From NCBI RefSeq assembly GCF_001902635.1, contig NZ_MJAO01000017.1, positions 61,759 through 125,758 of the forward strand: 64,000 bases of DNA. The letters are read 5' to 3'. This DNA comes from Serratia marcescens. GTDB taxonomy: Bacteria; Pseudomonadota; Gammaproteobacteria; Enterobacterales; Enterobacteriaceae. Below are positions 24,803 through 34,053 of this stretch, in pieces; within the stretch, counting starts at the first letter, position 1, and the number at the start of each line of letters is the position of its first letter. Below the pieces are notes generated by a model. That model did not search any database. It was not told where the DNA came from and saw only the letters and a list, made by a program, of their open reading frames with translations. Position numbers and translations under genes: made by a program.

Positions 24803-25300
24803 TTATGCCGGCAGCGCCGCCCCGTGCGCCGCGAAGTGCGTCAGCGCCTCGCCCTCCATACGATAGCGCACCCACTCGCCCTGCGGCTGAGCGCCGATGC
24901 TGAGGTAGAAATCGATGGCCGGTTGGTTCCAGTCCAGTACGCTCCACTCCAGGCGGCCGCACTGCCGTTCGCACGCCAGCTGGGCAATGTGCCGCAGCAG
25001 CTGTTTACCGGCGCCCGCGCCGCGATGCTTCGGCGCCACGTACAGGTCTTCCAGATAGATGCCGTTTTTGCCCAGCCAGGTGGAGTAACTCATAAAGAAC
25101 ACCGCATAGCCTGCCGGCTCCCCGTTCACCGTGCAAATCAGCGCTTCGGAACAGGCACCCGGCCCAAACAGGCTGCGTTCGATGTCTTCCACGCCGGCCA
25201 GCACCTGCTCGCGCGCCTTTTCGTACACCGCCAGCTCGATAATCATATCCAGAATCAGTTTGGCGTCGCTTTTTTGCGCCGGGTAAATCTCAATGGTCAT
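24803..25300 (-). CDS. GNAT-family N-acetyltransferase
   Basis: 165 aa. N-terminal MTIEIYPAQKSDAKLILDMI and the acetyl-CoA signature HRGAGAGKQLLRHIAQLA (residues about 91-108) are plain, followed by CGRLEWSVLDWNQPAIDFY, typical of the spermidine/diamine N-acetyltransferase-like branch. Known: such enzymes acetylate amines or amino acids; substrate here is not determined. Divergent from a LysR regulator with the start codons about 86-95 bases apart, which makes regulation by that LysR plausible. Confidence 0.88.
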   Translation of the reverse strand: MTIEIYPAQKSDAKLILDMIIELAVYEKAREQVLAGVEDIERSLFGPGACSEALICTVNGEPAGYAVFFMSYSTWLGKNGIYLEDLYVAPKHRGAGAGKQLLRHIAQLACERQCGRLEWSVLDWNQPAIDFYLSIGAQPQGEWVRYRMEGEALTHFAAHGAALPA

Positions 25301-25394
25301 GGCAAATCCTGAGTGTGTTGATGACTGTGCTTGCCAGCATATCGCGCCTCAAATACTGTATGAACTGCATTTTCATCAACAGGTAATGAGTATT

Positions 25395-26312
25395 ATGCAT
25401 CTGGATTTGAAGCGTCTCGATCTCAACCTGCTGCTGGTGTTCGAAGCGGTCTATCGGCTGCGATCGGTGACGCGCGCCGCGGCAGAGCTGGCCCTCAGCG
25501 CGTCGGCGCTGAGCCACGCGCTGATCCGGCTGCGCAAAACGCTGGCTGACGAGCTGTTTTACCGGGTCGGCAACGACATGCACCCGACGGTCTATGCCGA
25601 CAGCCTGGCCCCCACCGTCAGCGAAAGCCTGGCGCTGTTGTCCAAAGGGCTGCATCCGCGCCCGCGCTTCGTCCCCGCCGAAAGTCGGGAGAGCTTCACC
25701 TTTGCCATTACCGATTACACCGCCTTCGCGGTGTTCCCGGCGCTGATGGCGCAGATGCAGCGTTTGGCGCCGGGGCTGTCGTTCCAGCTGCGCTATTCCG
25801 AGCGCAAAGTGGCGCTGAACGATCTGCTGGCGGGGCGCATCGATTTCGCGCTGGGCTTTACCGAAACCGACGGCGAAAGCTACCCGGAGATCGACGAAGT
25901 GACCTGGCTGGAGGATGAATATGTGGCGATCTGTTCGCCCGCTTTCCGCGCAAAATATGGCGAAATGACGCAGGAAAACTACCTGCGGGCGCGCCATCTG
26001 GTGGTCACGCCGTGGAACGAACAGCGCGGCGTGATCGACTACCAGCTCGACAAGCTGGGGATGCTGCGCGATATCGCCCTGCGCACGCCTTCATTACTGG
26101 GTGCGCCGTTCATCATTGCCGACAGCGAACTGGTGATGAGCATGCCGCGCTACGCCGCACAAAAATTACGGCAGGCGGCGGCGCTGGATATCCACCCCCT
26201 GCCGTTTCCGGTACCGCCGTATCAGATCAAAATCTACCTACACCGCAAAAACGGCCGCCCGGAGGCCTGCCGTTGGTTGCGGCAACAATTGCAGACGCTG
26301 GCGGCGTTATAA
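25395..26312 (+). CDS. LysR-family transcriptional regulator (NodD-like)
   Basis: 305 aa from ATG 25395 (ATG 25386 is an alternative, adding three residues). N-terminal LKRLDLNLLLVFEAVYRLRSVTRAA (part) is the classical NodD-type HTH start, with SASALSHALIRLRKTLADELFYR. Known: LysR regulators with a C-terminal sensor domain. Divergent from the GNAT gene; the 95-base gap should hold the operator. Effector unknown. The gene downstream is convergent DUF1543. Confidence 0.88.
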   Translation: MHLDLKRLDLNLLLVFEAVYRLRSVTRAAAELALSASALSHALIRLRKTLADELFYRVGNDMHPTVYADSLAPTVSESLALLSKGLHPRPRFVPAESRESFTFAITDYTAFAVFPALMAQMQRLAPGLSFQLRYSERKVALNDLLAGRIDFALGFTETDGESYPEIDEVTWLEDEYVAICSPAFRAKYGEMTQENYLRARHLVVTPWNEQRGVIDYQLDKLGMLRDIALRTPSLLGAPFIIADSELVMSMPRYAAQKLRQAAALDIHPLPFPVPPYQIKIYLHRKNGRPEACRWLRQQLQTLAAL

Positions 26313-26822
26313 CGCGGATTCACCGATCGGCAGATACCCCTGCCACAGCGGCAGCGCCGGCTTGCCGTGCGGATTGGCCCGCAGATGCACGTGATAGCCC
26401 TGCAGCGCCTGCAGCAGCAGGCAATCGTCCACCTCGGCCAGGTCATCCTTGTGCTGCTGCGCGCTGTCCGTCAGCAGTACCCGCTTGGCCTTGTCCTTCG
26501 CTTCGTCGGCGGAGCGCGCCACGAACAGGCCGAACTGGTGCAGCTCCGCCAGCTCATCGCTGCGGTAGCCGCCCACGTTGATGAAAAACAGTTTCTCTTC
26601 ACCGGCAAACGGCGCGGGCTCCAGGCTCACATCGTAACCGTCTGCCCAATCGATGCGCGCATAGCCATCGACATGCACCTTGCGCTTGTCGCCGAACCAC
26701 TTTTCACGCAGCAGCGGATGCGCTTCTTCCGGCCGGTCCACCGCCGCGAACTGCACGTCGTGCAGCTCAATATTGGCGCCCGGCGCCGTACCGCCCACAT
26801 AAAACATCAATAATCCCGGCAT
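26307..26822 (-). CDS. DUF1543 family protein
   Basis: 171 aa from ATG 26822, supported by the AGGAGAGC ribosome site directly upstream; the longer upstream frame is not. The N-terminal LLMFYVGGTAPGANIELHDVQF is characteristic of DUF1543. The rest has YARIDWADGYDV and the C-terminal repeat-like HLRANPHGKP. Known: family of unknown function, present in many enterics. Its last six bases overlap the convergent LysR stop. Confidence 0.8.
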   Translation of the reverse strand: MPGLLMFYVGGTAPGANIELHDVQFAAVDRPEEAHPLLREKWFGDKRKVHVDGYARIDWADGYDVSLEPAPFAGEEKLFFINVGGYRSDELAELHQFGLFVARSADEAKDKAKRVLLTDSAQQHKDDLAEVDDCLLLQALQGYHVHLRANPHGKPALPLWQGYLPIGESAL

Positions 26823-26942
26823 GTTATTCTGCTCTCCTTGGTGATAATCGCTGTATAAATTAATACATAACGAAACTCCTGCCAACGGCGGCGCTATTCT
26901 GTGTTATCAATAGATGAGGTTTAATCTGTTGTGGAGGAACGC

Positions 26943-27125
26943 ATGGCATTCAACATCGGCGATTTTGTTCAACGCACCACCGGCGGCCCAAAGATGACCG
27001 TAGTGGCGATCGACGGCGAAACCCTGGTTTGCAGCTGGAATGAACTGGGTAAAGAGCAGCGCACGGAGGTGCAGGCCAGCGACGTGGCGCTGTACCACGA
27101 AGACGGCGATTTCGGCGTCTGCTGA
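26943..27125 (+). CDS. yodC: YodC-like DUF2158 small protein
   Basis: 60 aa from ATG 26943, preceded by GGAGG. Seen: FNIGDFVQRTTGGPKMTVV and LVCSWNELGKEQR, matching YodC/DUF2158, a small SH3-like fold. Known: function unknown; frequently near stress genes. Isolated, with a hairpin (CGGGGCGC, 27131-27138, with GCGCCCCG, 27142-27149) immediately downstream shared with the convergent yjdJ end. Confidence 0.85.
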   Translation: MAFNIGDFVQRTTGGPKMTVVAIDGETLVCSWNELGKEQRTEVQASDVALYHEDGDFGVC

Positions 27126-27157
27126 ATGACCGGGGCGCAACGCGCCCCGTTATCGCC

Positions 27158-27436
27158 TCAGGCGCGGATGTCCTGATAGGCTGGGGTGGTATCGAACTCA
27201 TGCTTGGCGAACGGGCACAGCGGGATGATTTTGCGCTGCTCCGCGCGCATTTTATCCACCACCAGCGCCACCAGCTTTTTGCCGACGCCCTGCCCCTTCA
27301 ATGATTCATCTACCCAGGTGTGATCGATAATGGTCAGCGTGTCGCCGCTCGGCACGAAAGAGATCTCGGCAATCAGCTTGCCCTGATCGTCATTGATATA
27401 AAAACGCTTCTCGTCGGCCAGTATTTTCAAGTCCAT
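27158..27436 (-). CDS. yjdJ: YjdJ-like small acetyltransferase (COG2388)
   Basis: 92 aa. Acetyl-CoA signature [20 protein letters not shown] around residues 46-65, then the conserved [13 protein letters not shown]. Known: NAT-like mini-GNAT (YjdJ family), paired with the iron-sulfur protein YjdI. Begins two bases after the yjdI stop, one operon. A CPF cysteine may take part in catalysis; substrate unknown. Confidence 0.9.
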   Translation of the reverse strand: MDLKILADEKRFYINDDQGKLIAEISFVPSGDTLTIIDHTWVDESLKGQGVGKKLVALVVDKMRAEQRKIIPLCPFAKHEFDTTPAYQDIRA

Positions 27437-27437
27437 A

Positions 27438-27671
27438 TCATCTCTCCCTATATTTGAGCGCGCCGCTGGGGCAGGTGTCGATAACGCGTTTCACCTCTGC
27501 CGGGTCGGCATTATCCGGCATAATCCACGGGCGGCGATTCAACGTGAAAATAGCCGCATTGCCGCGCACGCAGTTAGCGGAATGGCGGCAAACTGCGCTG
27601 TTAAAATAAACGTCAATCTTTTCACCGGAATAACGGCGGTAGCCGGCGGCGGTCAATTCTTCATCCATCAC
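27438..27671 (-). CDS. yjdI: YjdI-like mono-cluster iron-sulfur protein
   Basis: 77 aa. Seen: [20 protein letters not shown] and [11 protein letters not shown]...[10 protein letters not shown], i.e. three conserved cysteines (CRHSANC and TCPSG), the divergent CDGSH/Fer4-like arrangement of YjdI. Known: 4Fe-4S mono-cluster family; role undefined. Precedes yjdJ with a 1-base gap. Divergent from the DoxX-like gene. Confidence 0.9.
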   Translation of the reverse strand: MMDEELTAAGYRRYSGEKIDVYFNSAVCRHSANCVRGNAAIFTLNRRPWIMPDNADPAEVKRVIDTCPSGALKYRER

Positions 27672-27858
27672 GACCTCACATTGCCTGTTTTATTTTTTGC
27701 TCCACGCTCAAGTATAGGCAATGCCGCCGGCTTCACCACGCGTCTCGCCCGCCGAAAAAAGAGGTGCAACCGCCCGCCGCCGCTAGAAAAAAACGTAAAT
27801 TGTTCTAATCTTTAATCAGCAAGACAACATAATTCCGACAGTGGCTAAGGAGTTCGAA

Positions 27859-28272
27859 ATGGGTGATAGCTCAAAAGACGGCGTAATTTTGCTGTCCCGC
27901 ATTCTACTGATGGTTCTGTTTATCATTTTCGGCTGGATGAAACTGGTCAACTTCGGTGCGACCGTCACGGCGATGGAAGGCTACGGCACGCCGATGCCTT
28001 ATTTGGCGGCGATTGTCGCCGTGGTCGTGGAGTTTATTTTCGGCATCGCGCTTATTCTCGGCCTGTTTACTCGCCCTATTGCAGTCATTTTCGCCCTGTA
28101 CGTATTGGGCACCGCCTTTATCGGCCATCCGTTCTGGAAAATGACCGGCATGGAAATGATGGGCAACGAAATCAACTTCTTTAAAAACATCAGCATCATT
28201 GGCGGTTTGCTGCTGCTGGCGGTGACCGGCGCCGGCCGTTATTCGCTGGACTATAAAATATTTAATAAATAA
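27859..28272 (+). CDS. DoxX-family inner membrane protein
   Basis: 137 aa from ATG 27859, where TAAGGAG sits seven bases upstream; an upstream GTG (27841) lacks such support. Four transmembrane helices (about residues 11-27, 45-70, 75-95, 110-125) with DoxX motifs LLRIL-like start and the GHPFWK segment. Known: DoxX/YphA/YqjF proteins, unknown role, sometimes redox or stress linked. Ends at a terminator. Confidence 0.85.
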   Translation: MGDSSKDGVILLSRILLMVLFIIFGWMKLVNFGATVTAMEGYGTPMPYLAAIVAVVVEFIFGIALILGLFTRPIAVIFALYVLGTAFIGHPFWKMTGMEMMGNEINFFKNISIIGGLLLLAVTGAGRYSLDYKIFNK

Positions 28273-28279
28273 TTCATTG

Positions 28280-28311
28280 ATGGCCGGCGGTATTCGCCGG
28301 CCATTTTATTT
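28280..28311 (+). terminator. Terminator after DoxX-like gene
   Basis: ATGGCCGGCG, loop GTATT, CGCCGGCCAT then TTTATTT: a 10-bp perfect stem with T-rich tail. It also separates the convergent smrA-like gene. Confidence 0.88.
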
Positions 28312-28322
28312 CCCTCGCCCTC

Positions 28323-28895
28323 TCAACGGCTGCGCTTGGCGTGGCGCTCAAAGTTCTCTGCTTTAGCCTGCGCCGATTTGCGCAGCGTGACATAGCAGGC
28401 GCCCTCGCCACCGTCGCGCGGTAAGGCGCGGCAAAACGCCTGCACCTGCTCGAACTGCGCCAGCCATTTGGCGACATAGCTGCGCACGACATTCGGATGG
28501 CTTTCGTTTTGCCGCCCGCGGCCGTGCACGATCAGCAACGAACGCAGGTGTTGCGCCTCCGCCTGCACGATAAAGCGAAACAGCGCCTGTCGGCTGGCTT
28601 CAACCGACTGACGCAGCAGGTTCAGCGACGCCTGCGGCGGATAACGGCCGTTGCGCAGCTTGTCCAGCACGCCCTGTTGAATGCCTTCCCCTTTAAACGC
28701 CAGCGGCTGCTCGCAGGGAATAACCTCGAGAAAATCGGTGCTGAGGAAGTTTTCCTGCAGCAGGCGTTGCGCTTCGCGCCGCGCGCTTTTGTCCATCGTC
28801 TCCTGCGGCTTGAGGTAAAGCGTCTGCTGTCCGCTCGCCAGCGGCACCACGTCCGCCATCGCCTGTTCAAAAAAGTCTTTTTCCTGCTCGCTCAT
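28323..28895 (-). CDS. smrA: SmrA, Smr-domain DNA endonuclease
   Basis: 190 aa from ATG 28895, preceded by GAGAGGTGG; a longer frame adds unsupported residues. Smr domain in the second half: LLIVHGRGRQN (HGRG core), NVVRSYVAKWL and FCRALPRDGGEGACYVTLR. Known: SmrA (YdaL) is a small MutS2-like Smr nuclease with nicking activity. Monocistronic by position, as the flanking genes are on the other strand. Confidence 0.9.
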   Translation of the reverse strand: MSEQEKDFFEQAMADVVPLASGQQTLYLKPQETMDKSARREAQRLLQENFLSTDFLEVIPCEQPLAFKGEGIQQGVLDKLRNGRYPPQASLNLLRQSVEASRQALFRFIVQAEAQHLRSLLIVHGRGRQNESHPNVVRSYVAKWLAQFEQVQAFCRALPRDGGEGACYVTLRKSAQAKAENFERHAKRSR

Positions 28896-29079
28896 GTTCC
28901 ACCTCTCTTGAACGGCAGCCTTTACGGCCGGGAATGGGGACGATTGTAAGACGCCGTGGCGCGGTTGCAAGCCGGGAATTGTCAGCGGCATTTGTCTCAA
29001 TTGTCGTCAACGGGTGAGCTTGCGAGCAGTTTTCGCTATACTGCTAAGCCATCATTGAGTGCCGTAAAGGATCGAGCCC

Positions 29080-29415
29080 ATGACAATGCGCGAGCTGGAA
29101 ATCCAGTTTCAAAATGCGATGAATGAGTTACAGAGCAGCTTCGAACGGCAACACCGCGAATGGCAGCAGAGCTACCAGGCGCTGCAGCAACTGCTGGAAG
29201 AAGCCAAACAGCGCGAAGCCGCGCTGCAGGCGCAAAATGAACAGTTGGCGCGTAAACTGAGTACCGCCAGCTCGGTGCCTGAACAGCATGCGCTGGTGAA
29301 GCAGATCAAAATGCTCGGCGCCCATCTGGATGCGCTGGCCAAAGATGCGGCAACCTTCAACCACCACCTGCGCCAACAGCGCGCGGCCGGCAATTTCAGC
29401 GGCGAACAGCATTGA
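29080..29415 (+). CDS. Coiled-coil protein, MbeD/MobD-like
   Basis: 111 aa, almost entirely a predicted coiled coil: long runs of Glu, Gln and Leu in heptads from residue 3 to about 75 (ELEIQFQNAMNELQSSFE and EEAKQREAALQAQNEQL). Resembles MbeD/MobD-type mobilisation/exclusion proteins, but no plasmid gene is near, so the name only describes the fold. Start ATG 29080 (or ATG 29086). No Cys or catalytic motif; probably a scaffold. Confidence 0.75.
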   Translation: MTMRELEIQFQNAMNELQSSFERQHREWQQSYQALQQLLEEAKQREAALQAQNEQLARKLSTASSVPEQHALVKQIKMLGAHLDALAKDAATFNHHLRQQRAAGNFSGEQH

Positions 29416-29482
29416 TAACGGGCGCTGTCGCACAGCGCCTCCCGCCCCGCTTCTGGCGTACTGAGAGTGTAATAAAGCCTAA

Positions 29483-29932
29483 ATGACCTGGATCATCCTC
29501 GCCGCCCTGATCGTCGTATTTATTATCGGTTATCGCATTTTGACGTCCGACACCCGCAAAGCCATCGATTCACTGGCCCATCTGCTGAGGGTCAAACCGA
29601 TGCTGATCGAATCGATGATCCAGGAAATGGGCGGTCGCCAAAGCCAGACCTTTATCCGCATGCTGAACAACGGCTACACCGAGGAGATGCACCAGGCCGC
29701 TTATCTGCTGTTTATCTACCTGACGTTCATCAAGCAGGCGGACGACGATCAGATCGGCCAGTGGCGCGACATGCTGCTGCGCGCCGGGCTGTCGCCGGAG
29801 TTGCACGCCGAGCACACCGAAGCGGCGCTGTTTTATTTCGCCGAGCTGGATATCGATGCGTTTGAACTGGCGCAGTTTCGCCGCGCCTACAACGAGCGTT
29901 TCAACCGCGAAGCGTTGGCGCACGGCGGATAG
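29483..29932 (+). CDS. yicN: DUF1198 membrane protein (YicN-like)
   Basis: 149 aa. One N-terminal transmembrane helix (residues 3-20) with WIILAALIVVFIIGYRILTS, then a soluble helical domain. Conserved length with E. coli YicN (150 aa). Known: DUF1198, unknown function. Starts at ATG 29483 following the coiled-coil gene by 67 bases, possibly co-transcribed. A GC hairpin (GTCCCCC...GGGGGAC) follows the stop, without T-run. Confidence 0.85.
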   Translation: MTWIILAALIVVFIIGYRILTSDTRKAIDSLAHLLRVKPMLIESMIQEMGGRQSQTFIRMLNNGYTEEMHQAAYLLFIYLTFIKQADDDQIGQWRDMLLRAGLSPELHAEHTEAALFYFAELDIDAFELAQFRRAYNERFNREALAHGG

Positions 29933-29956
29933 CGTCCCCCTTGGGCGGGGGACCGA

Positions 29957-30295
29957 TTACAGAAACATGCTGTAGAGGTAGCGCGACAGCGCTTCACGCG
30001 AACTGAAGCCGTGTGCGATGCCGTAGCGCTGGTTCGGGGCGTCGCTGCTTAAATCCAGGGGAAATTCCAGATACTGCTCGCTGGTGCGCACCGGGGAGGT
30101 CGGCGTGGCGAAATGCACGCTTTTCTCTTTCAGCGCCGGGTGGATCACCAACGCGGTTCTGCCCATCCGCGCTTCGCGATTCACATACACGTAGTGTGCG
30201 CCCTTACGGTAACCATAGGCCTGGTCAGTGACATAATCACGCTCAAAGCCGGTATTCTCCAACACTTTAGCCACTTCATCCGGCCGTAAATACAT
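29957..30295 (-). CDS. DUF2002 family protein
   Basis: 112 aa. N-terminal [18 protein letters not shown] and the central [20 protein letters not shown] with RTALVIHP, and the C-terminal [16 protein letters not shown], match the DUF2002 family recalled from enterics. Soluble and small; function unknown. Monocistronic. Confidence 0.8.
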   Translation of the reverse strand: MYLRPDEVAKVLENTGFERDYVTDQAYGYRKGAHYVYVNREARMGRTALVIHPALKEKSVHFATPTSPVRTSEQYLEFPLDLSSDAPNQRYGIAHGFSSREALSRYLYSMFL

Positions 30296-30397
30296 CGATT
30301 CCTCCTCTCATTCTGGACCGCTGAGCGACCTTACCGTAATCATTCACCGAAACAATGATTTTCTGGGGAGGAGTTCGGGTTTCAGACTATTCCTGAA

Positions 30398-31570
30398 TCA
30401 GGCCCGGCTACGCTGCAGCAGACGCAGGGTGAGCAGCACGCCAAGCGCCACCAGCAGCGCCGCAGCCAGATAGATCGACGGCACGCCCGTTTGCCCGATC
30501 AACAGCCCGGCCAACGGCCCGGTGATGCCCAGCGCCAAATCGAGGAACGCCGAATAGGTGCCGAGCGCCGTGCCCTGATTCTGCGGCGGCACCTGTTTCA
30601 CCGCCTCGACGCCCAGCGCTGGGAACACCAGCGAAAAACCGGCGCCGGCCAGTAATGCGCCGGTTTGCACCATCCAGGGCTCGCCGGCCTGCCAGATCAG
30701 CAACAGCCCGACGATCTCCACCAGAAACGACGCCAGCGTCACCCTCAACCCGCCGTGGCGGTTGATGACGTTGCTGAAGATCAGGCGAATGCCGACGAAG
30801 GCGCAGCTGAACAGCGTTAGCGAAAACGCCGCGCCGCTCCAGCCTTTATCGGCGTAGTAAAGGGTGATGAACGTGGCGATCACGCCGAAGCCAACGGTGC
30901 CCATCGCCAGCCCGAGGCCATAGGCCCAGATGCGGCCGAACACTGCGCGAAAAGCGATGCGCTGCCCGGCGGCGATCGAGACGTCCGGCTTGCCGCTCGC
31001 CAACAGCAGCGCCACCGCGACCGCCAGCACGATCAGCGCCGCCACCCCGGCCAATCCCCACTGCTGATTCAGATACACGCCAAGCGGCGCGCCGGCCGCC
31101 ATCGCCCCGTAGGTGGCAACGCCGTTCCAGGAGATCACCCGCGCGGTGTGCATCGCCCCGACCCGGCCGATGCCCCACAGCGTGGAGCCGGTGCTGGCGA
31201 AACTTTCGCCGACGCCTAGGAATACCCGCCCCATGCACAACAACAGCAGGCTGAGCCACGGCCAGCCGTCAACGCCGAACGCCAACGCGTAAAACAGGCC
31301 GCTGGCGCCGCAGCACGCCAGGCCGAACAGCACCACCTTCTTCGGCCCCAGCTGATCGGCGTAGCGCCCGGCGTGCGGGCGGCTGAACAGCGTGGCGAAG
31401 TACTGCGCGCTGATGATAAGACCCGCCAACACCGAGTTGTAGCCCAGGTGGTCATGCACAAACCCCGGCAGCACCGCCAGCGGCAGGCCGATGGTCAGAT
31501 AACAGACGAAGGTGAACATCACCACGGACAGAATGCGTCGGTTCAGCTGGCGATTATTTTCTGCGGTCAT
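30398..31570 (-). CDS. MFS transporter (YhhS/YfcJ family)
   Basis: 390 aa from ATG 31570 (a Met 15 codons upstream is less typical). Twelve transmembrane helices; MFS motif A-like GRYADQLGPKKVVL after helix 2 and GFHG-like variants later. Known: YhhS/YfcJ (UPF0226) type, related to arabinose and drug exporters; substrate unknown. Located downstream of a LysR gene in the same direction (99-base gap), so may be read with it. Confidence 0.88.
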   Translation of the reverse strand: MTAENNRQLNRRILSVVMFTFVCYLTIGLPLAVLPGFVHDHLGYNSVLAGLIISAQYFATLFSRPHAGRYADQLGPKKVVLFGLACCGASGLFYALAFGVDGWPWLSLLLLCMGRVFLGVGESFASTGSTLWGIGRVGAMHTARVISWNGVATYGAMAAGAPLGVYLNQQWGLAGVAALIVLAVAVALLLASGKPDVSIAAGQRIAFRAVFGRIWAYGLGLAMGTVGFGVIATFITLYYADKGWSGAAFSLTLFSCAFVGIRLIFSNVINRHGGLRVTLASFLVEIVGLLLIWQAGEPWMVQTGALLAGAGFSLVFPALGVEAVKQVPPQNQGTALGTYSAFLDLALGITGPLAGLLIGQTGVPSIYLAAALLVALGVLLTLRLLQRSRA

Positions 31571-31668
31571 CGAAGGTGGCTCGCATCGGACGGGATAGAC
31601 AGGAATTTCCAGCATACCCCGATGGGATCTGATGATAAATGAGAGAGTTATAACGAATTATTATTTCG

Positions 31669-32565
31669 CTAACGGTTTGCTGCCACCCTCGCACGCAGAA
31701 AATCGATGAACGCCCGCACCTTCTCCGGCACGTGACGGGTGTTTGGGTAGAGGGCATAGATGCTCTGCTCGGGGAAGCGGTGATCCGGCAGCAACCGTTG
31801 CAGCCTGCCGGTGTCGATTTCAGGCTGCGCCAACCACGCCGGCAGTAGCGCCACCCCGGCGCCATGCAGGGTGAACGCCAGCAATGCCGCGGCGCTGTCG
31901 CCGGTCAGCGTGGCGGCGTCCGCAACCTTGAACAGCACCGCATCGCGCTGCGGCGTGACCACCTGCCAGCTGAGCGGCGAACTGAGCCGGCTGTGGGCGA
32001 TCCACTGCGCTTGCGCCAGATCCGTCAGCGAATGAATCGGCCGCTCGGCCAGGTAATCCGGCGCCGCCACCGGAAAAATGGCAAAGCTGTCGATCAGCGC
32101 CGCGCGGTGGCTGGAGTCCGCCAGCTGGCCCAAGCGGATCGCCACGTCGAAGCGCTCCGAAATCAAATCGGCGTGATAAGAAGAAGAGACATGCTGGATG
32201 CGCAGGCGCGGATGCTGCCGCGAAAACGCCGCCAGCGCCGGCACCACCACCTGCGCGCCATACTCCGGCGTGCTGGTGATGCGCAGCACGCCGCTCAGCC
32301 CGTGATGATCGCGACGCACGTCGTCCAGCACGTTTTCCGCCTCCTGCAACAGCTGCAGGCTGCGCTGGTAGAAACGTTCGCCGGCGTCGGTCAGCGACAG
32401 CCGCCGGGTGCTGCGCGCCAGCAGTGAAACGCCCAGCTCGTTCTCCAGCTGCTTGACGTTAAAGCTCACCACCGCCTTGGTTTGCCCCAGCGCCACCGCC
32501 GCCGCGGTAAAGCTGCCCGCTTCCACCACCGCCGCAAAGATCGCCAGGCGCTGCAAATTCAGCAT
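31669..32565 (-). CDS. LysR-family transcriptional regulator
   Basis: 298 aa. HTH residues about 3-60 (LQRLAIFAAVVEAGSFTAAA, then ALGQTKAVVSFNVKQLENELG). Divergent from an EmrB-type MFS gene, with a 105-base gap holding a 19-base perfect palindrome (32580-32598), the probable operator. Known: LysR regulators usually repress themselves and activate the divergent gene. Likely target: the MFS/DUF4440 pair and perhaps the MFS gene downstream of itself. Confidence 0.9.
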   Translation of the reverse strand: MLNLQRLAIFAAVVEAGSFTAAAVALGQTKAVVSFNVKQLENELGVSLLARSTRRLSLTDAGERFYQRSLQLLQEAENVLDDVRRDHHGLSGVLRITSTPEYGAQVVVPALAAFSRQHPRLRIQHVSSSYHADLISERFDVAIRLGQLADSSHRAALIDSFAIFPVAAPDYLAERPIHSLTDLAQAQWIAHSRLSSPLSWQVVTPQRDAVLFKVADAATLTGDSAAALLAFTLHGAGVALLPAWLAQPEIDTGRLQRLLPDHRFPEQSIYALYPNTRHVPEKVRAFIDFLRARVAANR

Positions 32566-32579
32566 TTCGCCGCCCTTAT

Positions 32580-32598
32580 TGTCAAAATAATTTTGACA
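32580..32598. promoter_or_regulatory. 19-bp perfect palindrome, probable LysR operator with overlapping -35
   Basis: TGTCAAAAT-A-ATTTTGACA is perfectly symmetric. Its right arm ends in TTGACA, a consensus -35 for the plus-strand MFS gene; the left arm gives TTGACA on the minus strand. About 18 bases downstream GATTTATC could be a -10. Palindrome between divergent LysR and target gene is the classic layout. Confidence 0.7.
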
Positions 32599-32670
32599 GT
32601 GTAATCGCCCGCCGCCGATTTATCCGCACTTTTCCCCCCGATACACTGCTCGCCTTCAACCGGAGGCACC

Positions 32671-34053
32671 ATGTCTTATCGCAGCAAAGTGGCAATCGTC
32701 TATCTGCTCGGCTTTTTCGTCGATCTGATCAATATGTTTATCGCCAACGTCGCCTACCCGGCCATCGGCCAGGCGATGCGGGCATCGGTCAGCCAGCTGG
32801 CGTGGGTCAGCAACGGCTATATTCTCGGCCTGACGCTGGTGATCCCACTCAGCGCCTGGCTGGCGCAGCGCATCGGCGGACGGCGGGTGTTTCTGCTGTC
32901 GCTGGCGCTGTTTATGCTGGCCACCTTTGGCGCGGGCAACGCCGACAGCATCGGCGCACTTATCGGCTGGCGCACCCTGCAGGGCATGGGCGGCGGCTTG
33001 CTGATCCCCATCGGCCAGACGTTGACCTATCAGCTGTACCGCAGCCATGAGCGCGCCGGGCTGTCGGCGGCCATCATGCTGGTGGGGCTGCTGGCGCCGG
33101 CGCTGTCACCGGCGCTCGGCGGCTGGCTCGTCGATCGGCTGGACTGGCGCTGGGTGTTTTTCGCCAATCTGCCGCTGGCGGCCCTGGCCTTGGCGCTGGC
33201 TGCGCTGTGGCTGCGCGCGGAAACGTCGCCGGCGGCGCGCAAACCGCTCGATGCCAAAGGACTGCTGAGCGCCTGCGCGGCGCTGACGCTGCTGCTGCTC
33301 GGCCTGACCCGGCTGAGCGAAGCGGGCCATCTGCCTTCCGGCGCAGCGCTGCTGGCCGCCGGCCTGCTGGTACTGGCGTATTATCTGCGCCATAGTCTGC
33401 GCACCCCGCAACCGCTGCTGAACCTGCGGCTGGTCGCAGATCCGTTGCTGCGCAACGCCATGACGGTCTACCTGTGTATTCCCGGCCTGTTCATCGGCGT
33501 CAGCCTGGTGGCGATGCTGTATCTGCAAAACCAACTGGGGATGCCCGCTGCACAGGTCGGCGGCCTGATGCTGCCCTGGGCGCTGGCATCATTCCTGGCC
33601 ATCACGCTGACCGGAAAAACCTTTAATCGTCTCGGCCCGCGGCCGCTGCTGATCGTCGGTTGTCTGCTGCAAGGCGCCGGCATGCTGACGCTGGCACAGA
33701 TCGACCAGGCCGGGCAGCACGCGTTACAGATCGCCGCCTTCGCCCTGATGGGGTTCGGCGGCAGCCTGTGCAGCAGCACCGCGCAGAGCAGCGCGTTCCT
33801 GCAGATCCCCGACGCTCAGCTGGCAGACGCCAGTGCGCTGTGGAATATCAACCGTCAGCTCAGTTTTTGCCTCGGCGTGGCGCTGCTCAGCCTGCTGCTG
33901 AATCTGCTACTGATCGGGTTGCCGCCCGCCGCGGCCTACCGAACCTGCTTCATTCTGGCTGGCGCCAGCGTACTTATCCCGCTGCTGCTGTGCCTGCGCC
34001 TCGCCAACCGCGCCATCGTGCGCCAACTCAACGCTCAACAGGATGCTTTATGA
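32671..34053 (+). CDS. MFS transporter, DHA2/EmrB-QacA family
   Basis: 460 aa. Predicted 14 helices (a DHA2 family feature); early LISMFIANVAYPAIGQAMR-like and the antiporter motif C-like GPALSPALGGWLVD present. Known: drug/proton antiporters of the EmrB/QacA type. Controlled probably by the divergent LysR gene. The stop overlaps the next gene by ATGA. No membrane fusion protein is nearby, so it likely acts alone. Confidence 0.9.
   Translation: MSYRSKVAIVYLLGFFVDLINMFIANVAYPAIGQAMRASVSQLAWVSNGYILGLTLVIPLSAWLAQRIGGRRVFLLSLALFMLATFGAGNADSIGALIGWRTLQGMGGGLLIPIGQTLTYQLYRSHERAGLSAAIMLVGLLAPALSPALGGWLVDRLDWRWVFFANLPLAALALALAALWLRAETSPAARKPLDAKGLLSACAALTLLLLGLTRLSEAGHLPSGAALLAAGLLVLAYYLRHSLRTPQPLLNLRLVADPLLRNAMTVYLCIPGLFIGVSLVAMLYLQNQLGMPAAQVGGLMLPWALASFLAITLTGKTFNRLGPRPLLIVGCLLQGAGMLTLAQIDQAGQHALQIAAFALMGFGGSLCSSTAQSSAFLQIPDAQLADASALWNINRQLSFCLGVALLSLLLNLLLIGLPPAAAYRTCFILAGASVLIPLLLCLRLANRAIVRQLNAQQDAL

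Noticed and set aside
29080..29415. Mobilisation gene as sign of a plasmid
   Set aside because: The MbeD/MobD resemblance is coiled-coil only; neighbours are chromosomal.
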